Positions 15,505-24,665 are shown, numbered from the stretch's first letter. The stretch: DNA of 64,000 bases from IDS-8 sp036381215 (GCA_036381215.1 DASVDF010000026.1:3270-67269); one strand, 5' to 3'. Notes: generated by a model not told the origin, from the sequence alone. Translations and numbers: made by a program.

Positions 15505-17325
15505 ATGTACCTCTTATGGCAATACATCAAGCCCCTGCGCCGCTGGGTCGCCCTGTCGCTCGTGCTGGCCGCGCTCGCGCAGGTCCTCACGCTGATCGAT
15601 CCCCTGATCTTCGGCCACATCATCGACGAGTACGCGCTGAACCCGCACCACCGCCCGGAAGGCGAGCTGGTGCGCGGCGCCCTCGTGTGGCTGTTGATCG
15701 CGGCGGGCATCGCGCTCGCGGCGCGCCTCGCGAGAGCTTTCCAGGATTACGTGCTGGCACTGGTCGTGCAGCGGTTCGGCCTGCAGGTCTTCAACGACGG
15801 CCTGCGGCACACCTTGCGGCTTTCCTACCAGGAATTCGAGGAGCACAGCAGCGGCGAGACGATCGGCCTGCTCCAGAAGGTACGCAACGATACCCAGCGC
15901 TTCATCAGCACGGCGGTGAACGTGCTGTTCTCCTCGCTGGTCGGCCTCGTGTTCCTGACCTGGTACGCGGTCACGATGCACTGGCTGCTGATCCCGGTGT
16001 TCGTGCTGGGCATGCTGCTCCTCGGCGCGATGAGCAGCGTCCTCAGCCGGCGCATGCGCGAGGTACAGCGCGCTGTCGTCCGCGAGACCGCCGGAATGTC
16101 CGGGACGATGACCGAGTCCCTGCGCAACATCGAGCTCGTGAAGAGCCTCGGGCTGACGTATCCCGAGATCCGCCGCCTGCAGCGCCAGACGCACCGGATA
16201 TTCGACCTGGAGATGGACAAGACGCGCAGGGTACGCACCTTGTCCTTCCTCCAGGCCACGCTCATCAATACGCTGCGGCAATCCATCCTTTTCATCCTGC
16301 TCTGGCTGATCTTCCACGAGACGCTCACGACCGGTGAGCTCATTTCGACGCAATTCATCCTCAACGCGATCTTCGCCCCCCTGCAGGATCTCGGGCGCAT
16401 CATCCTGAACTACCGCGAAGCGGAAGCATCGATGCAGATGTTCGACGAGCTGATGCAGAAGCCGGTCGAGCAGCCGCCCGAGGAGCCGGTCGAGATCGGC
16501 AGGATTTCGAGCCTCAGGTTCGACGACGTCGTGTTCCGGCACCGCACCGCGACGGAGAACGCCGTCGATCATCTTTCGTTCGAGATCCGGCTGGGTGAAA
16601 CGGTCGCGTTCGTCGGGCCTTCCGGCTCCGGCAAGTCCACGCTGGTGAAGCTGCTGGTCGGACTGTACCGGCCGAACAGCGGCACCATCTCCATCGACGA
16701 AGTGCCGGTGGAGGAGCTGCGTTACAACCCCGTGCGCCGGCAGATCGGTTTCGTGACCCAGGACCCGCAGCTGTTTTCCGGCACGATTCGCGAGAACCTC
16801 CGGCTCGTGAAGCCCGGCGCGAGCGACGAGGAGATGCTCGCCGCGCTCGAGCAGGCGGCGGTCACGCCGCTGATGGAGCGCTCGGGGCAGGGGCTCGAAA
16901 CCCGCCTCGGCGAGGGCGGCCTGCGCGTGTCCGGCGGCGAGAGGCAGCGGCTCTCGATCGCCCGCGCGCTGCTGCGCTCGCCGCGCCTCTTCATCTTCGA
17001 CGAGGCGACCTCCGCGCTCGACTCCATCACGGAGCAGGAGATCACCACGGCCGTGCGCAAGCTGTCCGGCTCCCGCCAGCACATGGTGATCCTGATCGCG
17101 CACCGCCTGAGCACGATCATGCACGCCGACACGATCCACGTGCTGGAGAAGGGCCGGATCGTCGAATCGGGCCCCCACGAGGCGCTGCTCGCGCGCAAGG
17201 GACTCTATTACGCCATGTGGCGGCAACAGATCGGCGAACGCGACGTGCGCGTCGTGCGCGCACCGGGCGAGACCCGCGGCCCGGAGCCGGACCTCGAGCC
17301 CGACATCGAGCCGTTTCCCGCGTGA
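15505..17325 (+). CDS. ABC exporter, fused membrane and ATPase domains
   Basis: A half-size ABC exporter of 606 residues that presumably works as a homodimer in the inner membrane. The N-terminal half has about six hydrophobic helices (first two at 15-40 and 52-75). The C-terminal ATPase has Walker A GPSGSGKST (near 372-380), Q-loop VTQDPQLFSG, signature VSGGERQR, Walker B LFIFDEATS and the switch His in IAHRLS. It resembles lipid A or multidrug exporters (MsbA/LmrA class). No substrate can be read from the sequence. The last 30 residues are a Pro/Glu-rich tail. Confidence 0.9.
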   Translation: MYLLWQYIKPLRRWVALSLVLAALAQVLTLIDPLIFGHIIDEYALNPHHRPEGELVRGALVWLLIAAGIALAARLARAFQDYVLALVVQRFGLQVFNDGLRHTLRLSYQEFEEHSSGETIGLLQKVRNDTQRFISTAVNVLFSSLVGLVFLTWYAVTMHWLLIPVFVLGMLLLGAMSSVLSRRMREVQRAVVRETAGMSGTMTESLRNIELVKSLGLTYPEIRRLQRQTHRIFDLEMDKTRRVRTLSFLQATLINTLRQSILFILLWLIFHETLTTGELISTQFILNAIFAPLQDLGRIILNYREAEASMQMFDELMQKPVEQPPEEPVEIGRISSLRFDDVVFRHRTATENAVDHLSFEIRLGETVAFVGPSGSGKSTLVKLLVGLYRPNSGTISIDEVPVEELRYNPVRRQIGFVTQDPQLFSGTIRENLRLVKPGASDEEMLAALEQAAVTPLMERSGQGLETRLGEGGLRVSGGERQRLSIARALLRSPRLFIFDEATSALDSITEQEITTAVRKLSGSRQHMVILIAHRLSTIMHADTIHVLEKGRIVESGPHEALLARKGLYYAMWRQQIGERDVRVVRAPGETRGPEPDLEPDIEPFPA

Positions 17326-17350
17326 GCCCGGCCGCACCCGCGAACGTGAC

Positions 17351-17400
17351 CGAGTCAACGTACACCCCGAACGGAGTGTGGCAACCTCCGGGCTGACTCG
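17351..17400. repeat. nested inverted repeat (cruciform-like) between two genes
   Basis: The outer arms CGAGTCA (17351-17357) and TGACTCG (17394-17400) enclose a second hairpin built from ACACCCC and GGAGTGT. It follows the ABC exporter stop by about 25 bp and may act as a structural end of that transcript, although it has no T-run. A possible GTG start of the next gene falls within it, which argues for the later start. Confidence 0.5.
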
Positions 17401-17461
17401 AACACGACGACAGGGCTTTAGTGGTGCTGCATCTTCGGGGCACGCGGGCTTTCTCCGCCGC

Positions 17462-19201
17462 GTGGCGGTCGCGTTGACCGAGCCGCCGCGCCGCATTCTG
17501 ATTCTCGGCGGTTACGGCACGTTCGGCGGCCGCTTGGCGCGGTTGCTCGTGAGCGAGCCCGCGCTCACGCTGCTGATCGCCGGGCGCTCGGCCGCTGCCG
17601 CCCGCTCTTTCTGCATGGCGCTGCCCGCCGGCGCCGCGCGCAGCGCCGAGGTGCTGGATCGCGACGGCGATCTCGAAGCCCGGCTGCGGGAGATCGCGCC
17701 GGACGTCGTCGTGGACGCCACCGGTCCCTTCCAGGCTTACGGGGCGGACCCCTACCGCGTGGTGCGGGCCGCGCTCGCCTGCGGGGCGCACTATCTCGAT
17801 CTCGCCGACGGCTCGGCGTTCGTCCGCGGCATCGCGCGGTTCGATGACGAGGCGCGCCGGCGCGGGCTTGTCGTGCTCTCCGGCGCCAGCAGCTTTCCGC
17901 TCCTCACCGCCGCCGCCGTCCGGCACCTCGCGCACGATTTCGCGCGCGTGCACGCGATCACCGGCGGCATCGCCCCCTCGCCGCACGCGCGCGTGGGGCT
18001 GAACGTCATGCGCGCGATCGCGGGGTACGCGGGCCAGCCGATCGCGGTGACCCGCGACGGGCGGGAAGCACAGGCGCGGGCTTTCGTGGAGACCCGCCGC
18101 CGCACCGTCGCACCCCCGGGAGCGATGCCGCTGGTACCTCGCGTGTTTTCCCTCGTCGACGTGCCGGACCTCCGCCTGCTCGCGGATCTCCGCCCCGAAG
18201 TGCGCTCCGTGTGGATGGGTGCGGCGCCGGCGCCCGCCGCCCTGCACCGCCTGCTGCGCTGGCTCGCGCGCGCCGTGAGCCTGCGGCTCGTGCCGTCGCT
18301 CGCGCCGTTCGCGGCGCTGATGCATCGCACCCTTCGCGTCCTGCACTGGGGTGAGCACCGCGGGGGCATGTTCGTCGAGGTCGAAGGCGAGAGACGCGGC
18401 GAGCCCGTACGCCGCTCGTGGCACCTCGTCGCCGAGGACGACGACGGGCCGTTCATCCCGTCCATGGCCGTCGCGGGCATTCTGCGCCGCTGGCATGCGG
18501 GGAGGGCGCCGGCGCCGGGGGCCAGACCCGCACTCCGCGAGCTCGAGCTCGCCGATTACGAGGCGCTGTTCGCACGTCGCCGGATCGCGACCGGCTGCCG
18601 CTCCGACGCGCAAACCGACGGGCTGTACCGGCGGCTGCTCGGCGAGAGCTGGAGCGCGCTGCCCATCGCGTTGCGCTCGCTGCATGCCGCTCCGCAACTG
18701 CGCGCACGCGGCAAGGCGACCGTCGTGCGCGGCGCCGGGCTGCTGGCGCGCGCGGCGGCGAGGCTGTTCCGCTTTCCCGCCGCCGCGGAGCAGGTGGACG
18801 TCGAGGTGCTGATCGAGCGCCGCGAGGGGTCGGAGCTGTGGACGCGCGATTTCGGCGGGCGCCGTTTCAGCAGCGTGCAGTTCGCAGGCGGCGGCCGCTC
18901 GGAGTGGCTGCTCTGCGAGCGCTTCGGCCCGTTCGTGTTCGGGATGGCGCTCGTCGTCGATGCCTCCAGGTTGCGCTACGTGGTTCGGCGCTGGACGTGC
19001 TGCGGCATTCCGCTGCCGCGCGCCCTCGGGCCCTCCACGGAAGCTTCCGAGTTCGAGGAGGCGGGCCGCTTCCGCTTCTCGGTCGAAATCGCCTCGCCGC
19101 TCACCGGACTCATCGTGCGCTACAGCGGCTTTCTCGACCCGGTCACGGATGCGCGCGCGGGGCTCGCGCAGGCGCAAGCCGCGGAGCCCGCTCCGGCCTG
19201 A
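17462..19201 (+). CDS. saccharopine dehydrogenase-like protein with DUF4166-type C-terminus
   Basis: A protein of 579 residues. The N-terminal Rossmann fold begins RRILILGGYGTFGGRLARLL and continues with DVVVDATGPFQAYG, as in the saccharopine dehydrogenase NADP-binding family. The C-terminal third (from about residue 395, LADYEALFARR to SGFLDPV) resembles the DUF4166 domain often fused to such proteins. The reaction is unknown, and it is unlikely to be a true saccharopine dehydrogenase. The GTG at 17462 is chosen because the upstream in-frame GTG at 17378 lies in an inverted repeat and adds only unstructured residues. Neither has a good ribosome site. Confidence 0.8.
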   Translation: MAVALTEPPRRILILGGYGTFGGRLARLLVSEPALTLLIAGRSAAAARSFCMALPAGAARSAEVLDRDGDLEARLREIAPDVVVDATGPFQAYGADPYRVVRAALACGAHYLDLADGSAFVRGIARFDDEARRRGLVVLSGASSFPLLTAAAVRHLAHDFARVHAITGGIAPSPHARVGLNVMRAIAGYAGQPIAVTRDGREAQARAFVETRRRTVAPPGAMPLVPRVFSLVDVPDLRLLADLRPEVRSVWMGAAPAPAALHRLLRWLARAVSLRLVPSLAPFAALMHRTLRVLHWGEHRGGMFVEVEGERRGEPVRRSWHLVAEDDDGPFIPSMAVAGILRRWHAGRAPAPGARPALRELELADYEALFARRRIATGCRSDAQTDGLYRRLLGESWSALPIALRSLHAAPQLRARGKATVVRGAGLLARAAARLFRFPAAAEQVDVEVLIERREGSELWTRDFGGRRFSSVQFAGGGRSEWLLCERFGPFVFGMALVVDASRLRYVVRRWTCCGIPLPRALGPSTEASEFEEAGRFRFSVEIASPLTGLIVRYSGFLDPVTDARAGLAQAQAAEPAPA

Positions 19202-19227
19202 CGGCTGGCGGCCGGCCGGCCCAGGGG

Positions 19228-20001
19228 CTAGGTGAACTGCCGCGCGGCCTTGATGAGGTCGTAAGCGGCGTTGATCTCGCGGCTGCGCTCCTCCGCGATG
19301 GTGCGCATGCTCTCCGGCAGGCCGCGCGCGGCGAGCTTGTCGGGGTGGTTCTGGCTGATGAGGCGACGGTAGGCGCGCTTGATCTCGGCGACGCTCGCGT
19401 TCTGCGCCAGGCCGAGAGCGGCGTAGGCATCCGCGAGCCGGTCTTGCGGCGGCGGTCCCCCGGGCGCCGAGGGGCCGGCGCCGGCGGCGCGCAGCAGGGC
19501 TTCGAGCTGGCGCACGTCGCGCTCGGTCAGGCCGAGGCGCCGCGCGATGCGGACCAGCATGGCGTGCTCGGCAGGGTGGACGTTGCCGTCCGCGGCCACT
19601 GCCATGAGCTGCACCTGCAGGAAGATCTGGACGAGCGGCGCGCGCCCGCGGGCGATCCGGGCGAACGCGTCGACCGCGCCGTCCAGGTCGAAATCCGGCG
19701 CCTTGCCGCGGTTGAACGCCGCCTTGGCGGCTTCCCGCTGCTCGCCCGACAGGTGCAGCCGGTCGAATACGCCCTCGGCGGCGCGGATCTCGTCGCGCGT
19801 CACCACGCGGTCGGCCTTGCAGAGCGCGCCCATGATGGAGAACGTCGCGTCGAGCAGCTCCGACTGGAGGGCGCGGAGGCCGCCGATGACGCGCGCACGG
19901 AAATACCAGCTCAGCGCGTACCCGAGCAGCGCACCGACGACGAGGCCCTGGAGGCGCCCGAACAGGAACCCGATGAAGGCGCCGATGAGAACGAATGGCA
20001 T
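19228..20001 (-). CDS. djlA: DjlA-type J-domain co-chaperone
   Basis: A membrane-anchored DnaJ-like co-chaperone of 257 residues that stimulates DnaK. It has an N-terminal membrane helix with glycine-rich spacing (MPFVLIGAFIGFLFGRLQGL), a TerB-like helical domain (about 40-170) and a C-terminal J domain with the HPD motif at 219-221 (NHPDKL). Domain order and length match E. coli DjlA. It converges on the DUF4166 gene, with 26 bp between the stops. Confidence 0.92.
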   Translation of the reverse strand: MPFVLIGAFIGFLFGRLQGLVVGALLGYALSWYFRARVIGGLRALQSELLDATFSIMGALCKADRVVTRDEIRAAEGVFDRLHLSGEQREAAKAAFNRGKAPDFDLDGAVDAFARIARGRAPLVQIFLQVQLMAVAADGNVHPAEHAMLVRIARRLGLTERDVRQLEALLRAAGAGPSAPGGPPPQDRLADAYAALGLAQNASVAEIKRAYRRLISQNHPDKLAARGLPESMRTIAEERSREINAAYDLIKAARQFT

Positions 20002-20226
20002 CGCGCCATTCTAACCGCTGCCCGGTGCGTCCCGGCCCGCGCACCGTCGGCGATTTGCAACAGGCCGGCCGAAGGGGGAAACTGGGCGCCCTCGAGGCTC
20101 CGAAGCAACAACCAACCAACGGCCGAGCCTTGCCGATTCACCGTATTGGGGACTGGTTCCTCGCGTTCTGCCGCCCCGGCCTTTAGCGTGGCGACTGTCA
20201 TCGAATCGAACCGACGGGGACATCGA

Positions 20227-20553
20227 ATGCACAGAACGGCGCTGATCCTCACCGCGCTCCTTTGCGCGGTCGATGTCGTTGGCGCCGCGCCCGTGCCGCT
20301 CGCGGAAACGACGTTCGCCAGCACGGGAGCTGCGCTCACCGGGCTGTGGCTGCCGTTCGCCGATAGCGGGAAACGAGAGTCCGATGACCAAGCCGTCGCC
20401 ACGAGCGCCACGGCCGCCGCCCCCGCCGAGCCGCCCGTACCCGGCCCGACGCCCGTCCAGGAGATCGTCGCCGGGGTCCTGACCGGCAGTCTCGCGGCCG
20501 TGCTGATGTTGAAACTGCTGTACCGTCGCCGCCGGCGCCGCGACCGGCACTGA
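20227..20553 (+). CDS. small exported protein with C-terminal membrane helix
   Basis: A protein of 108 residues that I do not recognise. It has a signal peptide (ALILTALLCAVDVVGAAP), a middle part rich in Ala, Pro and Thr, and a C-terminal hydrophobic stretch (EIVAGVLTGSLAAVLMLKLL) followed by six arginines. This outline recalls proteins held by a C-terminal anchor or sorting tail, but the GlyGly or PEP signatures are absent. ACGGGGACATCG before the ATG provides a possible ribosome site. The call rests on the signal/anchor architecture and codon pattern. Confidence 0.5.
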   Translation: MHRTALILTALLCAVDVVGAAPVPLAETTFASTGAALTGLWLPFADSGKRESDDQAVATSATAAAPAEPPVPGPTPVQEIVAGVLTGSLAAVLMLKLLYRRRRRRDRH

Positions 20554-20682
20554 GCCGGGCGCGCTTGACAATTTTCCGCTGAAGATCATGATGTCCTGAT
20601 CAGGACGGCCCTCGCGGACGCGACGATCGGATCGCGACGGGCACGACCCGGCGGCGGCCGGGACGGAACAAGGGAGGCATCC

Positions 20683-21894
20683 GTGCACAATCGCTCATTC
20701 CGGCCCGCGGGCTGGCGGCTCGTCGTGCCGGCCTGTCTCGCGGCCTGGCCGGCGTTCGCGGCGGACGGCGCCGACCTGCATGCACGGCTCCTGACGCTCG
20801 ACACCCACCTCGACACGCCAATGCATTTCCCGCGCGCCGGCTGGAGCTTCGGCGATCGCCATACGCTCGCCGGGGACCTCGTGCAGGTGGATCTGCCGCG
20901 CATGGAATCCGGTGCGCTCGACGGCGGGTTTTTCGTGATCTACACGGCCCAGGGACCGCTGACCGCCGAGAGCTACGCCGACGCGCTCGCCTTCGCCCGC
21001 CGGCGCTCCGACGAGATCGACGCCACGATCGGCAGATTTCCCGGGCGCATCTCTCCGGCGCTGACGGCAGACGATGCCCGGGACATCGCGGCCGGGGGCC
21101 GTATCTTCGCGTTCAAGAGCATCGAGAACAGCTACCCGCTCGGCGAGGACCCCTCCCTGCTCGCCGAGTTCTACCGGCGCGGCGTGCGCCTGGCCGGCCC
21201 GGTGCACAGCGCGAATAACCAGTTCGCGGACTCGGCGACCGACAAGCCCCGCTGGCGCGGCCTGAGCCCGCTCGGCCGCCAATGGGTGGCAGAGATGAAC
21301 CGGCTGGGCATGGTGATCGATGCGAGCCACTCGTCCGATGACACGTTCGATCAGCTCGTCGAGCTCTCGAAGACGCCGATCCTGTTGTCGCATTCGGGCT
21401 CCCGTGCGGCCTTCGATCACCCGCGCAGCCTGGACGACGCGCGCATCCGCCGCCTCGCCGGGAGCGGCGGGGCGATCTGCGTCACCAGCGTGTTCCTTGC
21501 CGACATGAACCTGACGAAGCAGCGCGAGGCGCTGTTCACGCAGCTCGAGCACATCGGCGAGCTGTCGCCGGCCGGGCAGCGTGAGCTGACGCGCCGCTGG
21601 CGTGCGCTGGACGAGCACGAGCAGATGTGGGACGCCGATTTCGACCGCTACATGGCGATGCTCGAGCACGTCATCGACGTCGCCGGCGTCGATCACGTCT
21701 GCTTCGGCGCGGACTGGGACGGCGGCGGCGGCATCCGCGGGCTCGAGGACATCACCGACCTGCCGAAAGTCACGGCGCGCCTCCGCGACGCCGGGTATTC
21801 CGAGGGGGACCTGCAGAAGATGTGGAGCGGCAACGTGCTGCGCATCCTCGAAACCGCCCGGCGATATGCCGCGGAAGTGCACCAGCCGGAATAG
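20683..21894 (+). CDS. membrane dipeptidase (peptidase family M19)
   Basis: An exported zinc dipeptidase of 403 residues, related to renal dipeptidase. A signal peptide (PACLAAWPAFA) precedes the catalytic TIM barrel. Zinc-site signatures are present: LDTHLDTP (His-x-Asp), the bridging Glu in KSIENSYPL, IDASHSSDDTF, LLSHSGSRAA, and FGADWDGGG near the end. It probably cleaves dipeptides or D-Ala-containing peptides in the periplasm. The GTG start at 20683 is supported by AAGGGAGG six bases upstream. Confidence 0.93.
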   Translation: MHNRSFRPAGWRLVVPACLAAWPAFAADGADLHARLLTLDTHLDTPMHFPRAGWSFGDRHTLAGDLVQVDLPRMESGALDGGFFVIYTAQGPLTAESYADALAFARRRSDEIDATIGRFPGRISPALTADDARDIAAGGRIFAFKSIENSYPLGEDPSLLAEFYRRGVRLAGPVHSANNQFADSATDKPRWRGLSPLGRQWVAEMNRLGMVIDASHSSDDTFDQLVELSKTPILLSHSGSRAAFDHPRSLDDARIRRLAGSGGAICVTSVFLADMNLTKQREALFTQLEHIGELSPAGQRELTRRWRALDEHEQMWDADFDRYMAMLEHVIDVAGVDHVCFGADWDGGGGIRGLEDITDLPKVTARLRDAGYSEGDLQKMWSGNVLRILETARRYAAEVHQPE

Positions 21895-21998
21895 TGCTCC
21901 TGTCAATTCCCGATGCTTGCGCCGCCGATGTCACGGCGGGAGGCAATCTGTCAGACTCGCTCACAGGCGGATGGGGAAACGGACGGGAGCGCACGAAC

Positions 21999-22493
21999 AT
22001 GGCGAGAGCCGGGGACTTTCCTGCCGAGGGCGGCTGCGATTGCGGCGCGGTGCGTTACCGGGTGGAGCGGCCGCCGCTTTTCGTGCACTGCTGCCATTGC
22101 CGCTGGTGCCAGCGCGAGACCGGCACGGCGTTCGCCCTGAATGCGCTCGTCGAGAGCGAGGTGCTGACGCTGCTCGCCGGACAGCCGGAGACGGTACTCA
22201 CGCCCTCCGCGAGCGGCCGGGGACAGAAGATCGTGCGTTGCCCGCAGTGCCGGCTCGCGCTCTGGAGCCATTACCCGGGCGGCGGCGACGCGGTGAGCTT
22301 CGTACGCGTGGGCACGCTCGATAATCCCGATCTTTTGCAGCCGGACATCCACATCTACACGGCCTCGAAGCAGCCGTGGGTGGTGCTGCCGCCGGATGCC
22401 CCCGCCGTGCCGGAGTTCTACCAGCTCGAGGAACGCTGGCCAAAGGAGAGCCTCGAGCGGGTCCGCGCGCTGCGGGCAAAGCGGGCCCCCTAG
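21999..22493 (+). CDS. GFA-family (glutathione-dependent formaldehyde-activating-like) zinc protein
   Basis: A cytoplasmic protein of 164 residues with the GFA fold. The zinc-binding cysteines appear in GGCDCGAVRY, HCCHCRWCQRETG and VRCPQC. Family members bind zinc, some act on glutathione-formaldehyde adducts, and most have no proven reaction. The TAG stop codon (22491-22493) is the first three bases of a 163-bp palindromic element, so the native gene may once have ended elsewhere. Confidence 0.88.
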   Translation: MARAGDFPAEGGCDCGAVRYRVERPPLFVHCCHCRWCQRETGTAFALNALVESEVLTLLAGQPETVLTPSASGRGQKIVRCPQCRLALWSHYPGGGDAVSFVRVGTLDNPDLLQPDIHIYTASKQPWVVLPPDAPAVPEFYQLEERWPKESLERVRALRAKRAP

Positions 22494-22653
22494 TGTCCCG
22501 TTCCGTAAATAACTGCACAATTCCGGTTGCGCATTTTCGTGGCTGGCAAGGCGCGACGACGAGGAATAGCAGGGCTATTGCGAGGAGTCGCAACGCCGCC
22601 AGACGCGAAAAGGCGCAGCGGAATTGCGTAGTTATTTGCGGAACGGGACACTA
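22491..22653. repeat. 163-bp near-perfect palindromic element
   Basis: The two ends TAGTGTCCCGTTCCG and CGGAACGGGACACTA are perfect inverse copies. Complementarity continues with few mismatches to the centre (AATAGC-AGG-GCTATT). The whole element can fold into one hairpin of about 75 pairs. It has no open frame and no strong promoter. It resembles a MITE or extended REP-type element. No direct repeat flanks were identified, and its left end overlaps the GFA stop codon. Confidence 0.85.
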
Positions 22654-22680
22654 GCAGGCCGTTGAAAAACAGCCTGCTAG
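22651..22680. repeat. 9-bp-stem hairpin abutting the palindromic element
   Basis: CTAGCAGGC at 22651-22659 pairs with GCCTGCTAG at 22672-22680 around a loop containing GTTGAAAAAC. Its first three bases are the last three of the 163-bp palindrome. Similar GTTGAAAAAC hairpins occur next to mobile elements in proteobacteria, as I recall. It could also end transcripts, although there is no T-run on the plus strand. Confidence 0.6.
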
Positions 22681-22747
22681 GCGAGCATTGACGCGCGACC
22701 GGCGCGGCTGCTGAAATCGACGCAGGACGCTGCCAGGGGAACGGGCC

Positions 22748-23677
22748 GTGACGACAATTCTGAGCAATGCCTGCGCCGTCGCGTTCCTCACGGCGCTGCT
22801 CGCCGCGTGCGGGAAGCCTGCGCCCGAAGCCGCCCCGCCGGCGACGGAACGGGCGCCGGCCGCAAACGCCGAAACCGACGCGCTCGCGCCCGGCGCGCAT
22901 ACCTGGATCACCGCGGACGGCAACCGCATGCCTTACACGGTCGCGGGAGAAGGCGAGATCACCCTCGTGCTCGTGCACTGCTGGATGTGCAATCGCACGT
23001 TCTGGTCGGAGCAGGTGCCGGCGCTCGCAGGCCGCTTTCGCGTGCTGGCGATGGACCTGCCGGGCCACGGAGAGGCGACCGCCGCACGCGACGCATGGAC
23101 CGTGGCCGGTTACGGCGAGGATGTTGCCGGCCTGCTCCGCGGCCTCGATCTCACGAACGTCGTGCTCGTCGGTCATTCGATGGGTGGCCCCGTGTCGCTC
23201 AAGGCGGCGGCCCTGTCGGGCGATCGCGTCCGCGGCATCGTCGCGGTCGACACCCTGCACAATGCGGAGTTCGAATTCGCCGGGGAGCAGGTGGAAGAAA
23301 TGCAGCGATCGCTCGAGAAGGATTTCGCGGGGGCATGCGGCGAGTTCGTGCGGCAGATGTTTCCCGAGCCGGACGCCGGGGCGGTCATGGAGCGCGTGCG
23401 CGAGACGAGCTGCCGGGAAGACCGCAAGGCCGTCGGCGTGGCGCTGATGCGCGATTTCGGCCGCATCGACATGCCGCGCTGGTTCCGTGAGGCGGGCGTG
23501 CCGATCCGGGCCATCGTCGCGGCGGGCGGGATGCCCGCGGCCGTCGAGGTGAACCGCAAATACGCCGATTTCGATGCGGTCGCGCTCGAGGGTGTCGGCC
23601 ATTACCTGCACATGACGCGGCCGGACGCGTTCAACCCGCTGCTGCTCGCGGCCATCGACGAAATCCTGCCCCCGTAG
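22748..23677 (+). CDS. alpha/beta-hydrolase lipoprotein
   Basis: A periplasmic lipid-anchored hydrolase of 309 residues. A signal peptide with lipobox LLAAC is followed by a Pro/Ala linker and an alpha/beta-hydrolase fold with LVLVHCWMCNRTFW (oxyanion region), the nucleophile elbow GHSMGG, and a catalytic His in EGVGHYLHMTRP. The substrate is unknown. The GTG start at 22748 is preceded by AGGGGAA. The TAG stop (23675-23677) lies inside a copy of the dispersed repeat. Confidence 0.85.
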   Translation: MTTILSNACAVAFLTALLAACGKPAPEAAPPATERAPAANAETDALAPGAHTWITADGNRMPYTVAGEGEITLVLVHCWMCNRTFWSEQVPALAGRFRVLAMDLPGHGEATAARDAWTVAGYGEDVAGLLRGLDLTNVVLVGHSMGGPVSLKAAALSGDRVRGIVAVDTLHNAEFEFAGEQVEEMQRSLEKDFAGACGEFVRQMFPEPDAGAVMERVRETSCREDRKAVGVALMRDFGRIDMPRWFREAGVPIRAIVAAGGMPAAVEVNRKYADFDAVALEGVGHYLHMTRPDAFNPLLLAAIDEILPP

Positions 23678-23698
23678 GAGCGCGCATCGCGCCGCGAT
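23674..23698 (+). repeat. dispersed 25-bp repeat, copy 2 (holds the stop of the alpha/beta-hydrolase)
   Basis: GTAGGAGCGCGCATCGCGCC followed by GCGAT. The TAG at 23675-23677 ends the hydrolase gene. With copy 3, in opposite orientation, it can form a long stem-loop between two convergent genes. Confidence 0.8.
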
Positions 23699-23741
23699 CG
23701 AGGGTGACGGCCGGCCCGGAGATCGGTGCAGGCCCGCGTTT

Positions 23742-23766
23742 GGTCCCGCGCGGTGCGCGCTCCTAC
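23742..23766 (-). repeat. dispersed 25-bp repeat, copy 3 (holds the stop of yihY)
   Basis: Read on the minus strand it is GTAGGAGCGCGCACCGCGCG followed by GGACC. The TAG at 23765-23763 ends the yihY-like gene. Copies 2 and 3 face each other across about 45 bp. Confidence 0.8.
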
Positions 23767-24665
23767 ACCGCGTGCGTTTCCGCGCCGGGCAGGAACTTTG
23801 CGTGGCGGCTCGGCACGATGGGCGATCCATGGTGCCGGGCAATGACCCTGGTGCAGTGCGCGCCGAGAAACAGGATCAGCCCGGTGTAGTACACCCACAC
23901 CATGAACACGACCGCCGAGCCCGCCGCGCCGTACGCGGAGCCGACCGCGGCATGCCCGAGATACAGCCCGATCGCGAAGTTGCCGATGGTGAGCAGCAGC
24001 GCGGTCACGAAGCCGCCGATCAGCGTTTCGCGCCACGAGATGTTCACGTCCGGGACGTAGCGGAACAGCATCGAGAGCACGAGCGCCACCAGCGTCAGGG
24101 ACAACGCGTTGTTGACGATCAGGGTGACGAGACCGGCACCGGGGAACAGCGTGGCGAGGTAACCCTGCAATATGCGGATCGCCGCCTGCAGGACGAGAGA
24201 GGCGAGCATCAGGAACGCGAGCCCGAGCACCACGGCCAGGGACACGAGCCGCGCACGCGCGAAGCCGAGCAGCGCGTTGCGCGGCGCCGGCTCCACGCCC
24301 CAGATCCGGTTCAGCGACGTCTGGAGCTGGGCAAAGATGGTGGTGGCGCCGAGCAGGGTCAGCACGAAGCCGATCACCATCGACATTACGTTCTTGTTCG
24401 ACTGGCTGGCGTTCTGCATGACCGTCTGCAGCAACGATGCCCCGCGTTCACCGACAAGCTCGCGGGCCTGCGTGACCAGCGCATCCTGCACCTGTGCTTC
24501 GCCCATCAGGATGCCGGCGGCGCCGACGATGACGAGCAGCAGCGGCGCGATGGAGAGCAGGGTGAAGTAGGCGAGCGCGGCGGCGAGCTCGAACGGGTCG
24601 TGTTGCTGAAACGTGCGAAGAGTATCCCAGCCGATCGAACCGGCATCACGGATCCTGGCGAACAT
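23763..24665 (-). CDS. YihY/UPF0761-type inner-membrane protein
   Basis: A polytopic membrane protein of 300 residues with about six helices. Family signatures include FELAAALAYFTLLSIAPLLLV near the N-terminus, a short hydrophilic loop, and YYTGLILFLGAHCTRVIA at the end. The family was once called ribonuclease BN but is now regarded as an integral membrane protein of unsettled function. The ATG at 24665 is chosen because the hydrophobic core begins 30 residues later. A minus-strand terminator lies 72 bp upstream and may form a leader (see the entry at 24738). Confidence 0.88.
   Translation of the reverse strand: MFARIRDAGSIGWDTLRTFQQHDPFELAAALAYFTLLSIAPLLLVIVGAAGILMGEAQVQDALVTQARELVGERGASLLQTVMQNASQSNKNVMSMVIGFVLTLLGATTIFAQLQTSLNRIWGVEPAPRNALLGFARARLVSLAVVLGLAFLMLASLVLQAAIRILQGYLATLFPGAGLVTLIVNNALSLTLVALVLSMLFRYVPDVNISWRETLIGGFVTALLLTIGNFAIGLYLGHAAVGSAYGAAGSAVVFMVWVYYTGLILFLGAHCTRVIARHHGSPIVPSRHAKFLPGAETHAV

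Noticed and set aside
17117..20119. Open frame of 1000 codons on the minus strand
   Set aside because: It runs antisense to the ABC exporter and DUF4166 genes and crosses djlA in another frame. No protein motif is visible.
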